NCBI GenBank assembly: GCA_013398295.1
Contig: VZSF01000890.1
Coordinates: forward strand, 806,001 to 870,000
Source: Chionis minor
Taxonomy: Eukaryota > Chordata > Aves > Charadriiformes > Chionididae
Direction of reading: 5' to 3'
Length of the DNA stretch: 64,000 nucleotides
Part shown: positions 34,558-47,200 of the stretch, one piece after another
Layout of the letters: each line of letters opens with the position of its first letter
Position numbering within the stretch: the first letter of the stretch is position 1
Notes under the pieces: generated by a model
Seen by the model: the letters and a program-made list of their open reading frames with translations, nothing else
What the model was told of the DNA's origin: nothing
Databases searched by the model: none
Program-made: the position numbers and the translations under genes

Positions 34558-35265
34558 TCATAGAATCATAGAATCATTTAGGTTGGAAGACCGTTAAGAT
34601 CATCTAGTCCAACCATTGACCATGCTCTACTATGTCCACCACTAAACCATGTCTCTAAGCACCACATGTACATGACTTTTAAACACAGGTAGGAGTGGTG
34701 ACTCAACCACCTCCCTGGACAGCCTGTTCCAATGCTTGATAACTCTTTCAGTGAATAAATTTTTCCTAACCTCCCCTGGCACACCTTGAAGCCATTTCCT
34801 CTTGTCCTAATGCTAGTTACTTGAGAGAAGAGACCAGCGCCCGTCTCACTACAACCTCCTTTCAGGTAGTTGTAGAGAGCAGTAAGGTCTCCCCTCAACC
34901 TTCTCTTCTCCAGACTAAACAATCCTAATTCCCTCTGCTGCTCCTCATAAGATATGTTTTCCAGAACACTCACCAGCTTTGTTGCTCTTCTCTGGGCACC
35001 TCAGTGTCTCTCCTATACTGCGGCACCCAAAACTGAACAAAATACTCACTGTGGCCTGAGTACAGGAACACCATTACTTCCTTGCTGCTGCTGGCCACAT
35101 TATTCTTGATACAGGCCAGGATGCTGTTGGCCTTCTTGGCTACTTAGGCACACTGCTGGCTCATGTTCCGCCGAGTGTCCACCAGGAGCCCCAGATACTT
35201 TTCTGCAAGGCAGCTTTCCAGCCACTCCTCCCCAAGCCTGTAGTGTTGCATGGGGTTGCTGTGAC
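34558..35265 (-). mobile_element. CR1 LINE 3' fragment
   Basis: The plus strand opens with the reversed octamer tail (TCATAGAATCATAGAATCAT) followed by GGTTGGAAGACCGTTAAGAT, so the element points left. On the minus strand it runs from RT thumb wording (ESCLAEKYLGLLVDTRRN-like) through GRSHSGKEVM-type sequence to the ORF2 end. Its 5' truncation is near 35,265. The 3' coding region is frameshifted. Confidence 0.92.
34578..34973 (-). pseudogene. CR1 ORF2 C-terminal fragment, frameshifted
   Basis: A 131-codon frame. The first half is CR1: [38 protein letters not shown] and [14 protein letters not shown]. The second half (after about residue 75) reads in the wrong frame because of an indel, so [20 protein letters not shown] replaces the expected [18 protein letters not shown]. 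It is a relic and not a gene. Confidence 0.85.
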
Positions 35266-38200
35266 TAAGTCACCTTTACAGCCAAGATGGGTTATTTGAG
35301 TCAGCCTCTTGCTCAGTTTAACATTATTCACTGTGGTTACACCAAGCCAAAACTCTGTGTCTTCCTCTCTCCTACTTTCCTGAGCTTTAGTTGACTTCAG
35401 GTGCTTTACTTAAATTAAAACTTCTCATTCCATACATCTTTTCAAAAGGGAAACTTTTCTGATCTGTTGGAAATGGCAGTATGAAAACTCCGAACAGGTG
35501 TATATTAATTATTCTTTATTGAGTTATGTTTTCTTCACAATAACTTAGAAAATGGTCTATTATGTGCCAGAATAATTTTACATTAATTTTTTTGTATTAA
35601 AATATCTTTTGTGATTACACATATTTAGCACATCTAGGGAAAGAGAAGAACAAAAAGAAAAAGAAGTGCAAGCTGCCTTGCAGTTAGTTACTACATCTAA
35701 TTTTCAAAAAAAGGTGTTAGAAACTTCATGAGAAATTAGACTATGAAGGACTTAAGACCCTTTTGAAAGCTGGATTTACCCATATCCATACAGCCAAAAA
35801 TAAAGCAGTGTAAAAAATGCTTCAGGTGTCACTGGTAGTCAGAGTGCTGTTCTAACATAATCTATTTTCAGTGTCTGGGCTAACTTTAATCTAGAGACAG
35901 TTCAGAGACCTTGCACAGAAATGCAGTATTCTGGAACACACACCTTTTGAAACACCTTCATGCTGTACTAACGTGTGAAATGTTACTTAGACAACATCAT
36001 TTTGACCCAGAATAAAGAGCTTTCTGGACAACCTTTCCAGATTTTGGGTTTGTTCTCTTTTATTTTGGTATTAGTTCTTTAATGTTGGCATTGGTTATTT
36101 TTTGGGGTTTTTTTCTTGTTTATTTGTTTTTAATTTTATATTCCTATAAACATTTTAGTCATCTAATGGAATCTGAAAAAAACCCCCATACATTCATTTT
36201 ACTCTGCAGCTTTTAAATCACTCCTTTGGTACAATACCTGCATTTCCTAATCATAAACACAAATTTCCTTCCATACAAAGAGGGGAAGTATTGTGATCGA
36301 CCTAAATGGCAACAGAGGGAGGTCATATATTCCACAGCTGTTTTTTTAGGAGCACTAGGTCTGATTCTCCTTGTTATTTTTCATGGCTAAGCTTAAGGGA
36401 GGTATTTACCACAGAAGCTGAGAATAGGAAGTGAAGAAGAGAACAGTCAATGTGAATTGTGTGAGGACTTTAGGAAAGCAGAAGTATTTTCTTTTATGTT
36501 TTTAAATAAAAATGGAAATACAGCTTTAGTTATCAGGATTGGCTCTTTCAGTTCTGTGGATGTATATATGCTAAGAAAAATAAGAAAATAAAAAAAACTA
36601 CTTTTCTTCAGTAGTAAGGTCACATTTTATATACAGGACAAGGGGTTTTTGGTTTTCCCCACAGAAATTTTTAGAACACCTAGCATTTCATGTCTTAATG
36701 GCACAATGATTAAGTATGTGAGACCTCTTTGCATCAATAATAGTAAAGTGACTGAAAGCCGCTTTCCCTTTCAATATTACAGTCCAATGACTGCAATGAC
36801 TCAGTAACATCCATCCTCCCCAAAATGTTTAGGATCCCAGGCTGCCGCTGAGTCTTTGGATTTAATTTCTTCCCTAGAAGTGTGTTCTGTAGCAAAATAA
36901 GGACAATTACAATCTTAAGCATCTACACGGGCACAGCTCAGATGTTAAAAAAAAAGCCTGTAACAGATGTTGATACTGAAATCTGATGTCTCAAACAAAA
37001 ATGTGGATCAACGGGTGTCTTTCTTTAGTCAGTTCTTGCTCATTTGCTTCTTTTTCTTCCTGCTCCCTTTTCTTTTATTGAATTGCTGGCACCACATCAT
37101 ATAGGAAGACTATGGTTCTTTGGAGCTCTATCATTCACACTTGATGGTTTTTCACTTCATGTTGATTACTTTGTAAGGCAGACAGGACCTCAACCAGAGG
37201 TGATACCAGCATAATAATATTTTCAAATATTTATACAAATGTATGACTTTTTCTTGTAACATCTTCTCTAGAATAAAATTTGCCTTAGGGATAACTAGTT
37301 TTCATTAAGTACATGTGACTCTATAGCCCACTGAGAAAGCGATAAACTTGCAATAGGGACATACATAGGGACAACGCAGTAGCATGCCATACCTGTAATT
37401 TGCCTGCTTCATTGTTCTCCATTTGTAGACACTGAGTAAGAAACAAGTAAACCTGGAAGACAAATAAAACTGGTATAAATTGACCCTGAAGTCTTTACTG
37501 GCATGTTTAATTATCTCTTGCCCTGCTTCAAAAGTAAAGTGACCTTTGCCTCTTGACAGACTTTACAGAGTGGTTAACTCTTTTCCTGCCTATTATACAG
37601 TCATCTGCAGATGACCAGCTTTTAGGTTACCAGTGAGAGAAACTTTAAGGCATAATACAGGGGGTTTGGTGTTTTTTTTCTGGCTCACTGATCCTCATGT
37701 GTAAATTGGTATTAGGCAGCTGGCTGTTCTGGGACTCCAGAGACCAGAATGCTTGGACAGAGGGGAAATCAACTATCATGTTTTCCTAAAGCTTTAAAAA
37801 ACTCCAAACCTCTCTAATCAAAATCTAAATGACCTTTGCAGATTATATTTATTGGCTTGCTTTATACTTTAGGACTGGTGGCATTTTATCAAAGAATACT
37901 CAACGCATACTTTCTTTCAAAGCTGTTACAATGTTCTGCTGATAGCTGTCAAAAAGCAACAGGTGCATGAGCAGTCATTAATGTACAGGATGTTTTTAAT
38001 TATTTATACATTGACAATACCCATTTTTAACTAAACATTTCATGCTTCATATTTTCACACTTCATGTCAAAAGGTGTCAAAACTCAGCCCTGCAAAACTT
38101 TGGCAGAGAAGGTTAATTTTTCAGAGTTTCGTCATGTATGAGTGTTGTTTAGCATCATTTTAAATGCCATTAGGCAGCAGAACATTATTTGTAAAACAGT

Positions 38201-39071
38201 TTTAGTGGTTTCAGAGCCAACAGGAAGCACTAGCTCGACACTCCAATGGGCTGCAGCAGAAGAGGTACAACTCAGCAGCAATGAGAATCACCCCTCCCCC
38301 CTTCTAGATAACTTAGTATCAGTAATTCCTTTTCAGAGACAAATTCTGAAGTTCAGTCAAATTCTGGCCTAAGGCTGACAAGAAAAAGGGTGCCAAATTG
38401 AGCTAATAATGATGCTTTTGTTTTGTAGACATCCACCTACAAAGAAGTCTCCATCAAGTCATTTAACACAGCCCACTAAGGAATTATCAGCTCTTAACGA
38501 TATTTTGTTGTGCCAGCTTACACTGGAAGTAAACTGGTTGTATAACGATATGGAATCTTCTCTCCCAGTACAAGAAAGGGTATTTTTGTGCACAAGATTC
38601 AGGAGACCTAAGGTGAACTCCTTTCTTTGCCACAAATACCATTTGTAAAATGGGCAGAGTGCTACTATTCTTTCATCTTTTTTTTCCCCTTTTTTTTTTT
38701 TTCCCCATCCTTTGTCTTTTGTGTCTGCTCAGTTCCTGAGCTCCTAACCAGAGAGGCTCATGGTTACTAAGGAGTTTTAACATAATCTGCATGCTCTAAT
38801 AATGCAAGCAATTAGCAGGGCTTCTAAAAATAGTATTAATCAGATACTCATCTGTGACTGCATTGTGTTGCTACCCTTATGCTTACTAGGGTTTTATGGC
38901 TGTTTCTGCTCCAAAGTAATTAGATTGACTTAAACTGGACCACCTGTGGGATAATTACTCAGTTACCTGTTGAAGAATAAAAAAATCTAGTCTTCAGCTA
39001 GCCTTGGTAATTACAGATCATTACCAAACCAACCCAAAAAGGCATGTGAATGTTATAGATGTAATTTATAT

Positions 39072-39112
39072 TATAGTATACTATATCATGTACATAGATA
39101 TATCATGTACAT
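39072..39112. repeat. AT-rich palindrome plus 13-bp direct repeat
   Basis: TATAGTATACTATA (39,072-39,085) is a perfect palindrome. ATATCATGTACAT occurs at 39,083-39,095 and again at 39,100-39,112 (period 17). Confidence 0.85.
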
Positions 39113-40547
39113 GTGTGCACATGTATATGAACGTATATATAAATCAATATAACCGACATTGATGCCAGGAAACATATCAGCCATGAAATATAATTGAATC
39201 ATAGCAGAGTTGTTTACAATATTTGACACTAACATATTGTAAAGGATTCTGTTTCAGAAACTTGCACATATGCATGGATTTAAGCAACTCCTTTCAGCCA
39301 CCTTTGGAAAGAGTGTTCTTCATATGTTTTTTTTTTGCTTCTGCATTAGTTTTGCTTAATGGCAGGAGTGTCACTGCTGCATGCAGTGCATGGTTATTAT
39401 GAGTGATGCTACTAATTATACTAATACTATAAACAATATAAACAGAAATTTTTATGCCATCAGCTGTCACTTTTGATACTTATAGTCATAAATGAAAGTC
39501 AAGGAAAGAAAAGGGAAATACTTCATTGATTCCAGAGGTGTGCCTGGCTATTCAGAAATAATTATACTACTTGATGAACCATGGTACTGTCTGCTGTTGT
39601 CTTCCTGTTTGATTACAAGCACTTAATGGGTAAGCGACCTGCCAGTAAGTTTTCCTTCATGTTATGTTTCAGAATACATTGTAACAATTCATGTGATGAA
39701 ATGCAGCTTTCTGCCATATGCTGACATATCACAATGCAAGATGGTGAAGTGTCATAACCAACGCCTTCAAAGTGATCTGCCACCCATGAAATGGAATGCT
39801 TCAGAAAAACAACATGCCAGTTCTCAAATAAACTCTGACTCCAGTATGTACTGCAGCTAGTAGAGTGTGTAAAATGCCTTAAAGTTATCCATAGATTGCT
39901 CAGATTTTCTGCCAATATAAAACTAACGGTCTAATTTTAGCTCTACATTGAAAACAATGCAGTTAACCTTACAACACTGCAGCACTACACTAGCAAGATT
40001 TTATTTTAGCCACTACAGCAAATGCTGGCTTTTAACTTTTTTAGGGTTATTTATTAAGCCATGCAGTTATCTCCCAGTACACACAGTTTCTCTGTGGCTG
40101 TGAATGGATAGCAAAGGTCCTAGCCTTTATTAAATTCTGCTACAAATCAAGTCTGCTGATATAGTCATAATGTATTCTATTAGTAAACATAAAATATATA
40201 TGCAGTATTATGTCTGCCTTTGAGCATAACAGCAGCCAGATTTGCACTGTAGCTCACTAGGGTGATCCTGAGTCAGCACTTAACAGAACAGGAAGTGGAA
40301 ATCAAGAGTAACCCAGCTGATAAGCTATAAGGAAACAGTAATGCTGTTCTTTACTTACAGTAATGGTTTAACTGGAGAAATCCAGTCTGGCTGTACTTGG
40401 CTAGACTGTGCATCTTCTTTTCGGGCTCGTAAAGGCACCAGCATGTTGTTTTAGATTGTTATTCTAAGTATTTAATGTAATGTTACATTCTTAGTGCAAG
40501 GAAAGAAGGAGGAGTTCATCTGGGTTAAAAATCTGTTGACCTCCCAC

Positions 40548-40552
40548 CCATC
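40548..40552. repeat. Candidate target-site duplication, left copy (CCATC)
   Basis: CCATC before the LTR versus CCATT at 41,137-41,141 after it: four of five bases agree. Confidence 0.5.
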
Positions 40553-41136
40553 TGTTGTGGTTTAACCCGAGTCAGCAACTAGGATCACACAGCTGCTCGC
40601 TCACAGCCACAAGCTGGGATGGGGGAGAGAATCAGAGGAGAAAAAGTGAGAAAAAACACATAGGCTGAATTAAAGACAGCTTAATGGGTAGAGAAAAATC
40701 CGCACATGCAAGTGAAACAAAACAAGGAATTCATTCACTGCTTCCCATCAGCAGGCAGGTGTTCAGCCATCTCCAGGAAAGCAGGGCTCCATCATGTGTA
40801 ATGGTTACTTGGGAAAACAGATGCCATAACTCTGAATGTTCCCACCTTACTTTTTCTTCCCCCAGACTTATATACTGTGCATGATGTCATATGGAATGAA
40901 ATATCCTTCTGGTCAGTTGGGCTTAGCAGTCCCAGCTGTCTCTTGTCCCAACTTTTCATGCACTTTCAGCCTGCTCACTGTCAGGATGGTGTGAGGAACA
41001 GAAAAGGTCTTGTCTGCTTAGCAACAACCAAAAACATCAGTATGCTACCAAGCCTATTCTTATCCCAAATCCAAAACATAACATTACACCAGCTGCTAGC
41101 ATGAAAGTCAACCCCATCCCAGCCAAAACCATGACA
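40553..41136 (+). mobile_element. Solo endogenous retrovirus LTR, 584 bp
   Basis: Starts TGTTGTGGTTTAACCCGAGT and ends CCAGCCAAAACCATGACA, giving TG...CA termini. A TATA-like TATATA (40,869-40,874) lies just upstream of GTGCATGATGTCATATGG, the expected promoter neighbourhood. It is the same family as the minus-strand element at 14,710-15,249, and keeps a longer 3' end. No internal retroviral genes flank it, so it is a solo LTR. Frames inside it (for example 40,684-40,884) are chance frames and not viral proteins. Confidence 0.88.
40869..40874 (+). promoter_or_regulatory. TATA-like box of the solo LTR
   Basis: TATATA in the middle of the LTR, placed where the U3 promoter would be. Activity unknown. 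Confidence 0.45.
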
Positions 41137-41141
41137 CCATT

Positions 41142-44100
41142 TTAGCTGGCATGTTAATGTGTTTAATGTTAAGACTACTGAATTTATTTCCTTGGAAGGA
41201 TGATCTCAAGTTGCAGCAGAACAATCTCAAAATACCATAACATTACTGGAAAAATCAGAAGAGATAACTGTCTACTAAGCAAACTGCAATGAGCACTCAC
41301 ATCGTAAATCAGCTGGTTGCTGGGTAGTATGGCGCTATTTCTTGGTATTCAGTCGGAAAATACTGAAGGCAAATTTGGTTAAATCTTTACACCAGAAGAT
41401 GTAGACACAGTGCTTAATCCTAAAAGAACAGTCACCCCAGACTCTTTAAAACAAAAAACATTTGTACTTACTAGTCCAAGGTAAGGTTCAGCAGCAAACG
41501 TTGCCAGCAAACCATCACCAGGATAGAGCAGATGATATTCTGCTCACAGTTCAAGTACACAGGGAGTCCTACAGAATCTTCTACAGAAGAGTAGAAGCCC
41601 TGTCAGGATAGTATCGATGCTCTCTGTCCCTCTGTGGACACCACCAACTGATTTTGTCACTTGGGATGAGTTACACAGCCAGAAACTGCCACATAAATAC
41701 CATACTATCAGTTTTCACAAAGATTTCAGTCTGGTGTGAAACACTGTTCCAAGAATGATGATGTCAGGACCATCTAAGGTGGCTTCTTGCCTACCCATGG
41801 AGGATACAAACTGATTATTTCTTGTTCTTAAGTACCTTGACATATTTTAACTGAAGGGATTAGTGAGTAACTCTATGTCCTCTAAAACCTCCCTGGCCTG
41901 TTCTTCTGTTATGCCGTTACTACAAATTAATTGTTAATCTCTTAAAAGCTATGTTTTTTTCATGGATATTTCAACAAACTAATTACAAATAAATGATTAT
42001 AGGTAAAAAACTTGAACAAAGTGTTATTTCTTGAAAAACAGACAAGCATTTCACTTATTAATTAGTTATTTCTTGTGTTCTTATGAAATCCCAGAAGAAA
42101 AGATCATCTCTGCCCCCACTCCCAAATGCTGTTTGGACATGAATTTTTTATATTTTATTTTCCCATACAGTCATATCATCAGTCAGAGTTAATTTTATGC
42201 AATTGCTAGTATCTCATAGACAATTTTTGCTATCTTTCAGGAACCTGCTGATCATAATTTTCCTTATGATTTCTAAATCCTTTCCTCTGGCTTGACTTAA
42301 GGCATAAAATATGTAACAACATCTTCAGCTGAATTCACTATAATTTACAGCTATCTAATTTTTTTCATCTTTGTTATATTAACTTTGCTGTGGAAGTTTA
42401 TCATCATCTTTTGTGAATGCCCTAATTACTGTGTAAGTGTATACTATGTATACTATACATTTTAAAACTAGTTTCTCATTTGTTTTTCTGTTCTTAATGT
42501 GTTGTTTTCACCCAGAGAATAAATCACTGTAGGCTAATGTTTAACAAAGAAAATTTTGTAAGATACATAAGATTTTCTTAATTGAGTGTTACCTGAAAGA
42601 GACTTTAAGAATTTCTATACAGGCAGCTGCAAACAGACATGAACTAGACCTCCTCAAACCACAGCAAATGAATCAGTGCAGATCAGGAAGCTGTACAGGC
42701 ACACTGCTGAAGTACCAAGTGAACGTTTCCTTCAAGAGCTCTTCTAGCTGTCCCAGAGACAGATACTGATATTATAGAGGAATCATTTCTTACTGACCTT
42801 TCTGGTGTTCCTCTCGTTGAAAGCATTTAAGATAGCTGCGTGGCTTGCTTCAGTGATGTGGTGTCATTGTCAAGCTTAACACCAGTAGCCTGAGAAAATG
42901 TTTTGGGGTTTATTTGTTTGGGTTTTTTTTTCCATTGCGTGCTCTTCTCTACCTTGTTCCCTTCTTCCAAAAAAACAAAAGACAAAAGAGTTACAACTGT
43001 GATCCACCTCTCTGAGCAGAAGTACCCCTTCAACAAAAGGATCTTGTTCTGACTAAATTACTACTCCTCCCTTGGTAAAAATAATGTGAATTATCATTAA
43101 ACACATAGAGCGATTGACTTTTCTTAGAGAATATATCTGAATGGCCTGAAGCATTACAGTCATTTTATCCCAGGCAATTCTGTTGGGAAGCAAACCTGTG
43201 AGAAAGGGATGAGATGACACTGAAAGTCACTTGCCTCCTGCGAGAAACTGACTGTGACTTCTGTCTGGTTTATGGTATGTCTAGTTACAAAATTTTATTT
43301 TAAGCCTCACATGGTCTTTTACAGAAATTAACATAGAGTATTCTGCTCACAAAAAAGACCACTGGTGCAATGAGCAGTTAAAAATACAGGAAAATTGTTC
43401 AGTAGCTGTTGCAGACTGTGGAATACAGCACAACACAGTGTCAGATACTTTACCACAGCTGTAAAACTGCACCTGTGTGCCACGCTGCACCTCACCACCA
43501 AAATAAAAAGCCTACTCTGATTATACGGCTACCCTAGCAATATAGCAACATAAGAACCTCCCAGATGCCCCTGATATCACAGGAAACGTAAAGTCCCAAC
43601 AGACAGCTAACTTTAGTCACCTAGTTACACTAACAAGCTAGTGGTGTGATTTTACAGGAAAGGGGGCAGGTGACTAGGTAAGTGTAGATTACTAAAGCAG
43701 TTCTAAGTTCCAAAAAAAAAGCACCAAATCATCCAAAGAGATAAGAATAAACAAGATGGATTGTTTATTTGGGAAATGATGTTAGTAAAGATGAAGAATT
43801 TGGGAGAAAAAATAGAGTGAAAAAAGGTATACAAGGGATACCAGGTCATACGATCCAGAGGTCAGCGCTAGTCTTGATCACTGCAGTTTGGGACAGGGCT
43901 GTAAACCCTTGCTTTTTTTGAACATAATTATGTCAAACATCTACAGTGAGGAAAGTCAGTCATGTGTTTCCCCACTGCTGTCGAGGACACACTGGAGTAC
44001 TCTTCCAGTCTTCAATAGGGAACACCCAGAGGTCACCTTGTAATAACATCATCTCTCTCTAACAGCAATGGTCGTGGTTTATTTGAAATTCTGGATTGTG

Positions 44101-46539
44101 AAACAAAAGCCGTGAAAGGAAAAAATAAAATACTATGAGGACTTCGGTGAGCCAAAGTGACTGGCAACATGCTGAGAAAACGTGAAGCTGACAAATGACT
44201 AACAAAGTAGTTAGAAATCTCAGAGAAAACATGTGAAAGAAAAACTGCAAAATACAGAGAATCCAAGTTGTCTCAAAAATGTTGAGCTACAGAAGATGTA
44301 TCTTGAAATACATTCCTCTTAAAAACTGTGATAACTGTAGTGGTTTGTGATGATTCTGTAGATGAGTTTATATTTGCTATAAACTTGTACTGCAGGGCTT
44401 GAGCCCTTCTTAATCTATGAAATACATAGCCTATAGCAGCACACAGCTGGTTTTATTGTTTTGCAACCTCACAGCCTATTCTTAAAAGGAAACTTACAAG
44501 TGTCTTTACAGAAATAACAAGAGCAAGAATAAGTAAAGAAAAAAAGGGCAATAGCAAAAAGACCATGTCTTTTCACCGGTTAAGTAGTACATGGTTTAAA
44601 GTGTTTAAGCAAACAGTTCTCAGCATCTTTCCAGTTCTAATTTTAAAAAACAAATACGTATCTATTTTTTCAAACAATTATTGGAAGGGTTATGACAGGC
44701 ACAGATTTGTTGGTGGTTGGTTACTGTTTAACTTTGATTTAACTTTGATTTAATCTGCCATTCCGTATTTTCTACTTTGCGGATGAGGAAGTTGTTGACG
44801 GCATCTCTAATGTAGTTTTAAATATGTCAGTTAGCAGCACTGAAGATAGATACTATTTTTTTCTACTTTTATAGATACTATTGTCATAATAGAGACATTA
44901 TTTTCATAGATATTATGGATTAGACATTGTTAAAAATAAATAATGAAAAATTATGACGGATCTGGAAATGTAAGGAGAGGAAATAGCTTATTATATTTTG
45001 TTATAAGTGAAAAAAATGCACTTAGCACTAAGCAAGGCAAAACCAGGCACTCAAAGAACATTATGAAAAATAGCTGGGAAAAAAAGAAGAAAAAAAAATT
45101 CAGAAAAAAATTGCCATCACCATTTGTGTGATATGTCTGTCTGTACAGAAAGGAATGTTGAGACCATATATTTCATTTTTTCAGAGTGTCATGGACCTGG
45201 CTGCTGCAGTGGATGACCACTTAACACCACTTGTATTTAAGTGTGCTCTATGCTGTCCAAACAAACTTTCCTAATCTTGAAATCTTCCCAAAGATATGAG
45301 GTAAAGACAAAGATTGTCCTTTGCATTTTATTCCCATGCAATCATATTCCAGATGCCCTCAGTCAGGAAGAAAAGCTTGTGTAGCTACTACATGGCAATA
45401 GATGATGAGAACATCTTCAGGAAAGGTGACATTAAGTTGAAGCTTCCTCACGTCAGGTTTGGGGGAATGCCTTTGTCTTTCTTGCATCTCCCAAGAGTAG
45501 GTATATAACAAATACACATGAGAAGGAGCAATGTTTGGCAGGAGAGATCTGCATACTGAGGAATCTTATACATATAGAAATACTGAACATTGCTTAATTT
45601 TGGAATCTGTACCACCAGAAAGTCATAAATTACTTTAATCTATTGTATTTACAACTACATTTTGAGGCTTCTGAGATGATGTACATTGCAACATGAATTA
45701 TGAGCTATCAAGACAGTTGTTGGACCCTCAAACAATAAGGACATATAAACATATTTCTTTCTTCTTTAAAACAATAGTAGACAAATAAATAAATAAAAGA
45801 CAACTCCATCACCAACAAAGAAGCACTACAAGTCACCAATAAGATTTCAGTGATATACAAAGAACTAATTTGGAATAACAAAGAGAAAGCATAGTGAAAA
45901 ACTTTATGACCAATTCCTATATAACAACAGCTGTGAGGAATGTAAATTTTCTTTGTAATTTCATGGGGTTTTTTGGAACTAGGTCTTGGAGAAAACAAAG
46001 TAAAAATCTGCAGAAAAACAGGATAAGTATAAGATAGTGCATTTGATCTTAATTTTTCCAAGTAAGGGGATAAAAAATTCTAGGTTTAAAAAAGCAAGCA
46101 TTTAAAGCAGTGTGGTGTCATGGGATCTGATAGAGGAAGTAATATCAAGTCTGATGCAGACCTATGGATGTATCAGCACATCGAGTTTACCTGGTGTGCT
46201 TACACTTGTTTATTATTTGCCCACGACTGCTTTGGTTAGGGCAAGATTACTTAAAATACAATCTGTCGTGAATTTTCAGGTAGAAACTACTTTTGCCAAG
46301 AATAAGTCAATAACATTATTTCTTCATAGACAGAATGTACAACCTGGTAAATACGGTGGTCAGAGACTAGCACTGTCAGTTAAGAGTGTTGTTGATTTTC
46401 AAATATATTGTACATCTAAATACACGATTAAAACTTAGCACCTACTTAAATAATTTCCAAAAATCACATCATCATCTTATAAAGTGTATTTATAATGGTA
46501 TAACTTATTTGTTTATATAAATAATATAAGGTGGTTATA
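41142..46539. other. Spacer, no gene recognised
   Basis: AT-rich DNA. An (AAAT)n run lies near 45,780-45,797. The frames around 44,033-46,438 have no recognisable features. Confidence 0.5.
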
Positions 46540-46621
46540 TTGAGGCTGAAAGGGACTTCTGGAGGTCATCTGGTCTAACTCCACTGCTCAAGCAGGATCA
46601 CCTAGAGCTGATTGCCCAGGA

Positions 46622-46844
46622 ACATGTCCAGATGACTTTTGAACACCTCCAATGTTGGGAACTCCAAAACCTCCAACAGCTGGGCAATCTGTGCCAGCGC
46701 TCAGTCACTCTCACAGTGAAAAAGTGTTTCCTTGTGTTCAGAGGGAACCTCCCATGTTTCAGTTTGTTCTCAAAAGATCCTTTTCTGCAAGGCTGCTTTT
46801 CAACCTGGAGGCTCCCAGATGATTAATGAAGATGTTGAACAGGA
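46622..46844 (+). repeat. 223-bp duplicated segment, first copy
   Basis: Identical along its full length, as far as I can read, to 46,846-47,068, separated from it by one N. Confidence 0.92.
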
Positions 46845-46845
46845 N
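46845..46845. other. Single ambiguous base (N) at a duplication junction
   Basis: Only two N positions occur in the CR1 fragment; this one separates two identical 223-bp copies. Likely a scaffold join. Confidence 0.9.
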
Positions 46846-47068
46846 ACATGTCCAGATGACTTTTGAACACCTCCAATGTTGGGAACTCCAAAACCTCCAA
46901 CAGCTGGGCAATCTGTGCCAGCGCTCAGTCACTCTCACAGTGAAAAAGTGTTTCCTTGTGTTCAGAGGGAACCTCCCATGTTTCAGTTTGTTCTCAAAAG
47001 ATCCTTTTCTGCAAGGCTGCTTTTCAACCTGGAGGCTCCCAGATGATTAATGAAGATGTTGAACAGGA
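46846..47068 (+). repeat. 223-bp duplicated segment, second copy
   Basis: Second copy of 46,622-46,844. It continues into unique CR1 sequence (CTAGACCCACTGCTGACCCC). Confidence 0.92.
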
Positions 47069-47111
47069 CTAGACCCACTGCTGACCCCTGGGGTGCACTG
47101 TTAGTTACTAG
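47031..47111 (+). repeat. 81-bp duplicated segment, first copy
   Basis: Repeats at 47,113-47,193 with one mismatch (ATTAATGAAG here, ATTAAAGAAG there). It overlaps the end of the 223-bp second copy. Confidence 0.92.
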
Positions 47112-47112
47112 N
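47112..47112. other. Single ambiguous base (N) at a second duplication junction
   Basis: Separates the two 81-bp copies, in the same arrangement as the N at 46,845. Confidence 0.9.
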
Positions 47113-47193
47113 GGAGGCTCCCAGATGATTAAAGAAGATGTTGAACAGGACTAGACCCACTGCTGACCCCTGGGGTGCACTGTTAGTTACTAG
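47113..47193 (+). repeat. 81-bp duplicated segment, second copy
   Basis: Copy of 47,031-47,111 with one substitution. Normal CR1-flank sequence (CCTCAGAAAGTG) follows. Confidence 0.92.
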
Positions 47194-47200
47194 CCTCAGA

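Larger units (their letters stand above)
35266..40552. other. Spacer, no gene recognised
   Basis: AT-rich DNA between a CR1 and an LTR. Contains a homeobox-site-like block (38,740-39,030), a 14-bp perfect palindrome with an adjoining 13-bp direct repeat (39,072-39,112), and pyrimidine tracts near 38,677-38,710. No coding sequence recognised. Confidence 0.5.
46540..47200 (-). mobile_element. CR1 LINE 3' fragment carrying two artificial-looking duplications
   Basis: On the plus strand it opens with GGGACTTCTGGAGGTCATCT and CTCAAGCAGGATCACCTAGA, the reversed CR1 3' end, then GTGAAAAAGTGTTTCCTTGTG (KHFF region) and CTGACCCCTGGGGTGCACTG, so the element points left. Its order is interrupted twice: at the N at 46,845 and at the N at 47,112 the sequence jumps back and repeats. 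If the repeats are removed, the copy is a normal 3' fragment of about 350 bp. The boundary near 47,200 is approximate. Confidence 0.88.

Noticed and set aside
46826..47050. A second copy of a 64-codon frame, identical to one at 46,632-46,826
   Set aside because: Product of the N-joined duplication in antisense CR1; the X residue is the N.
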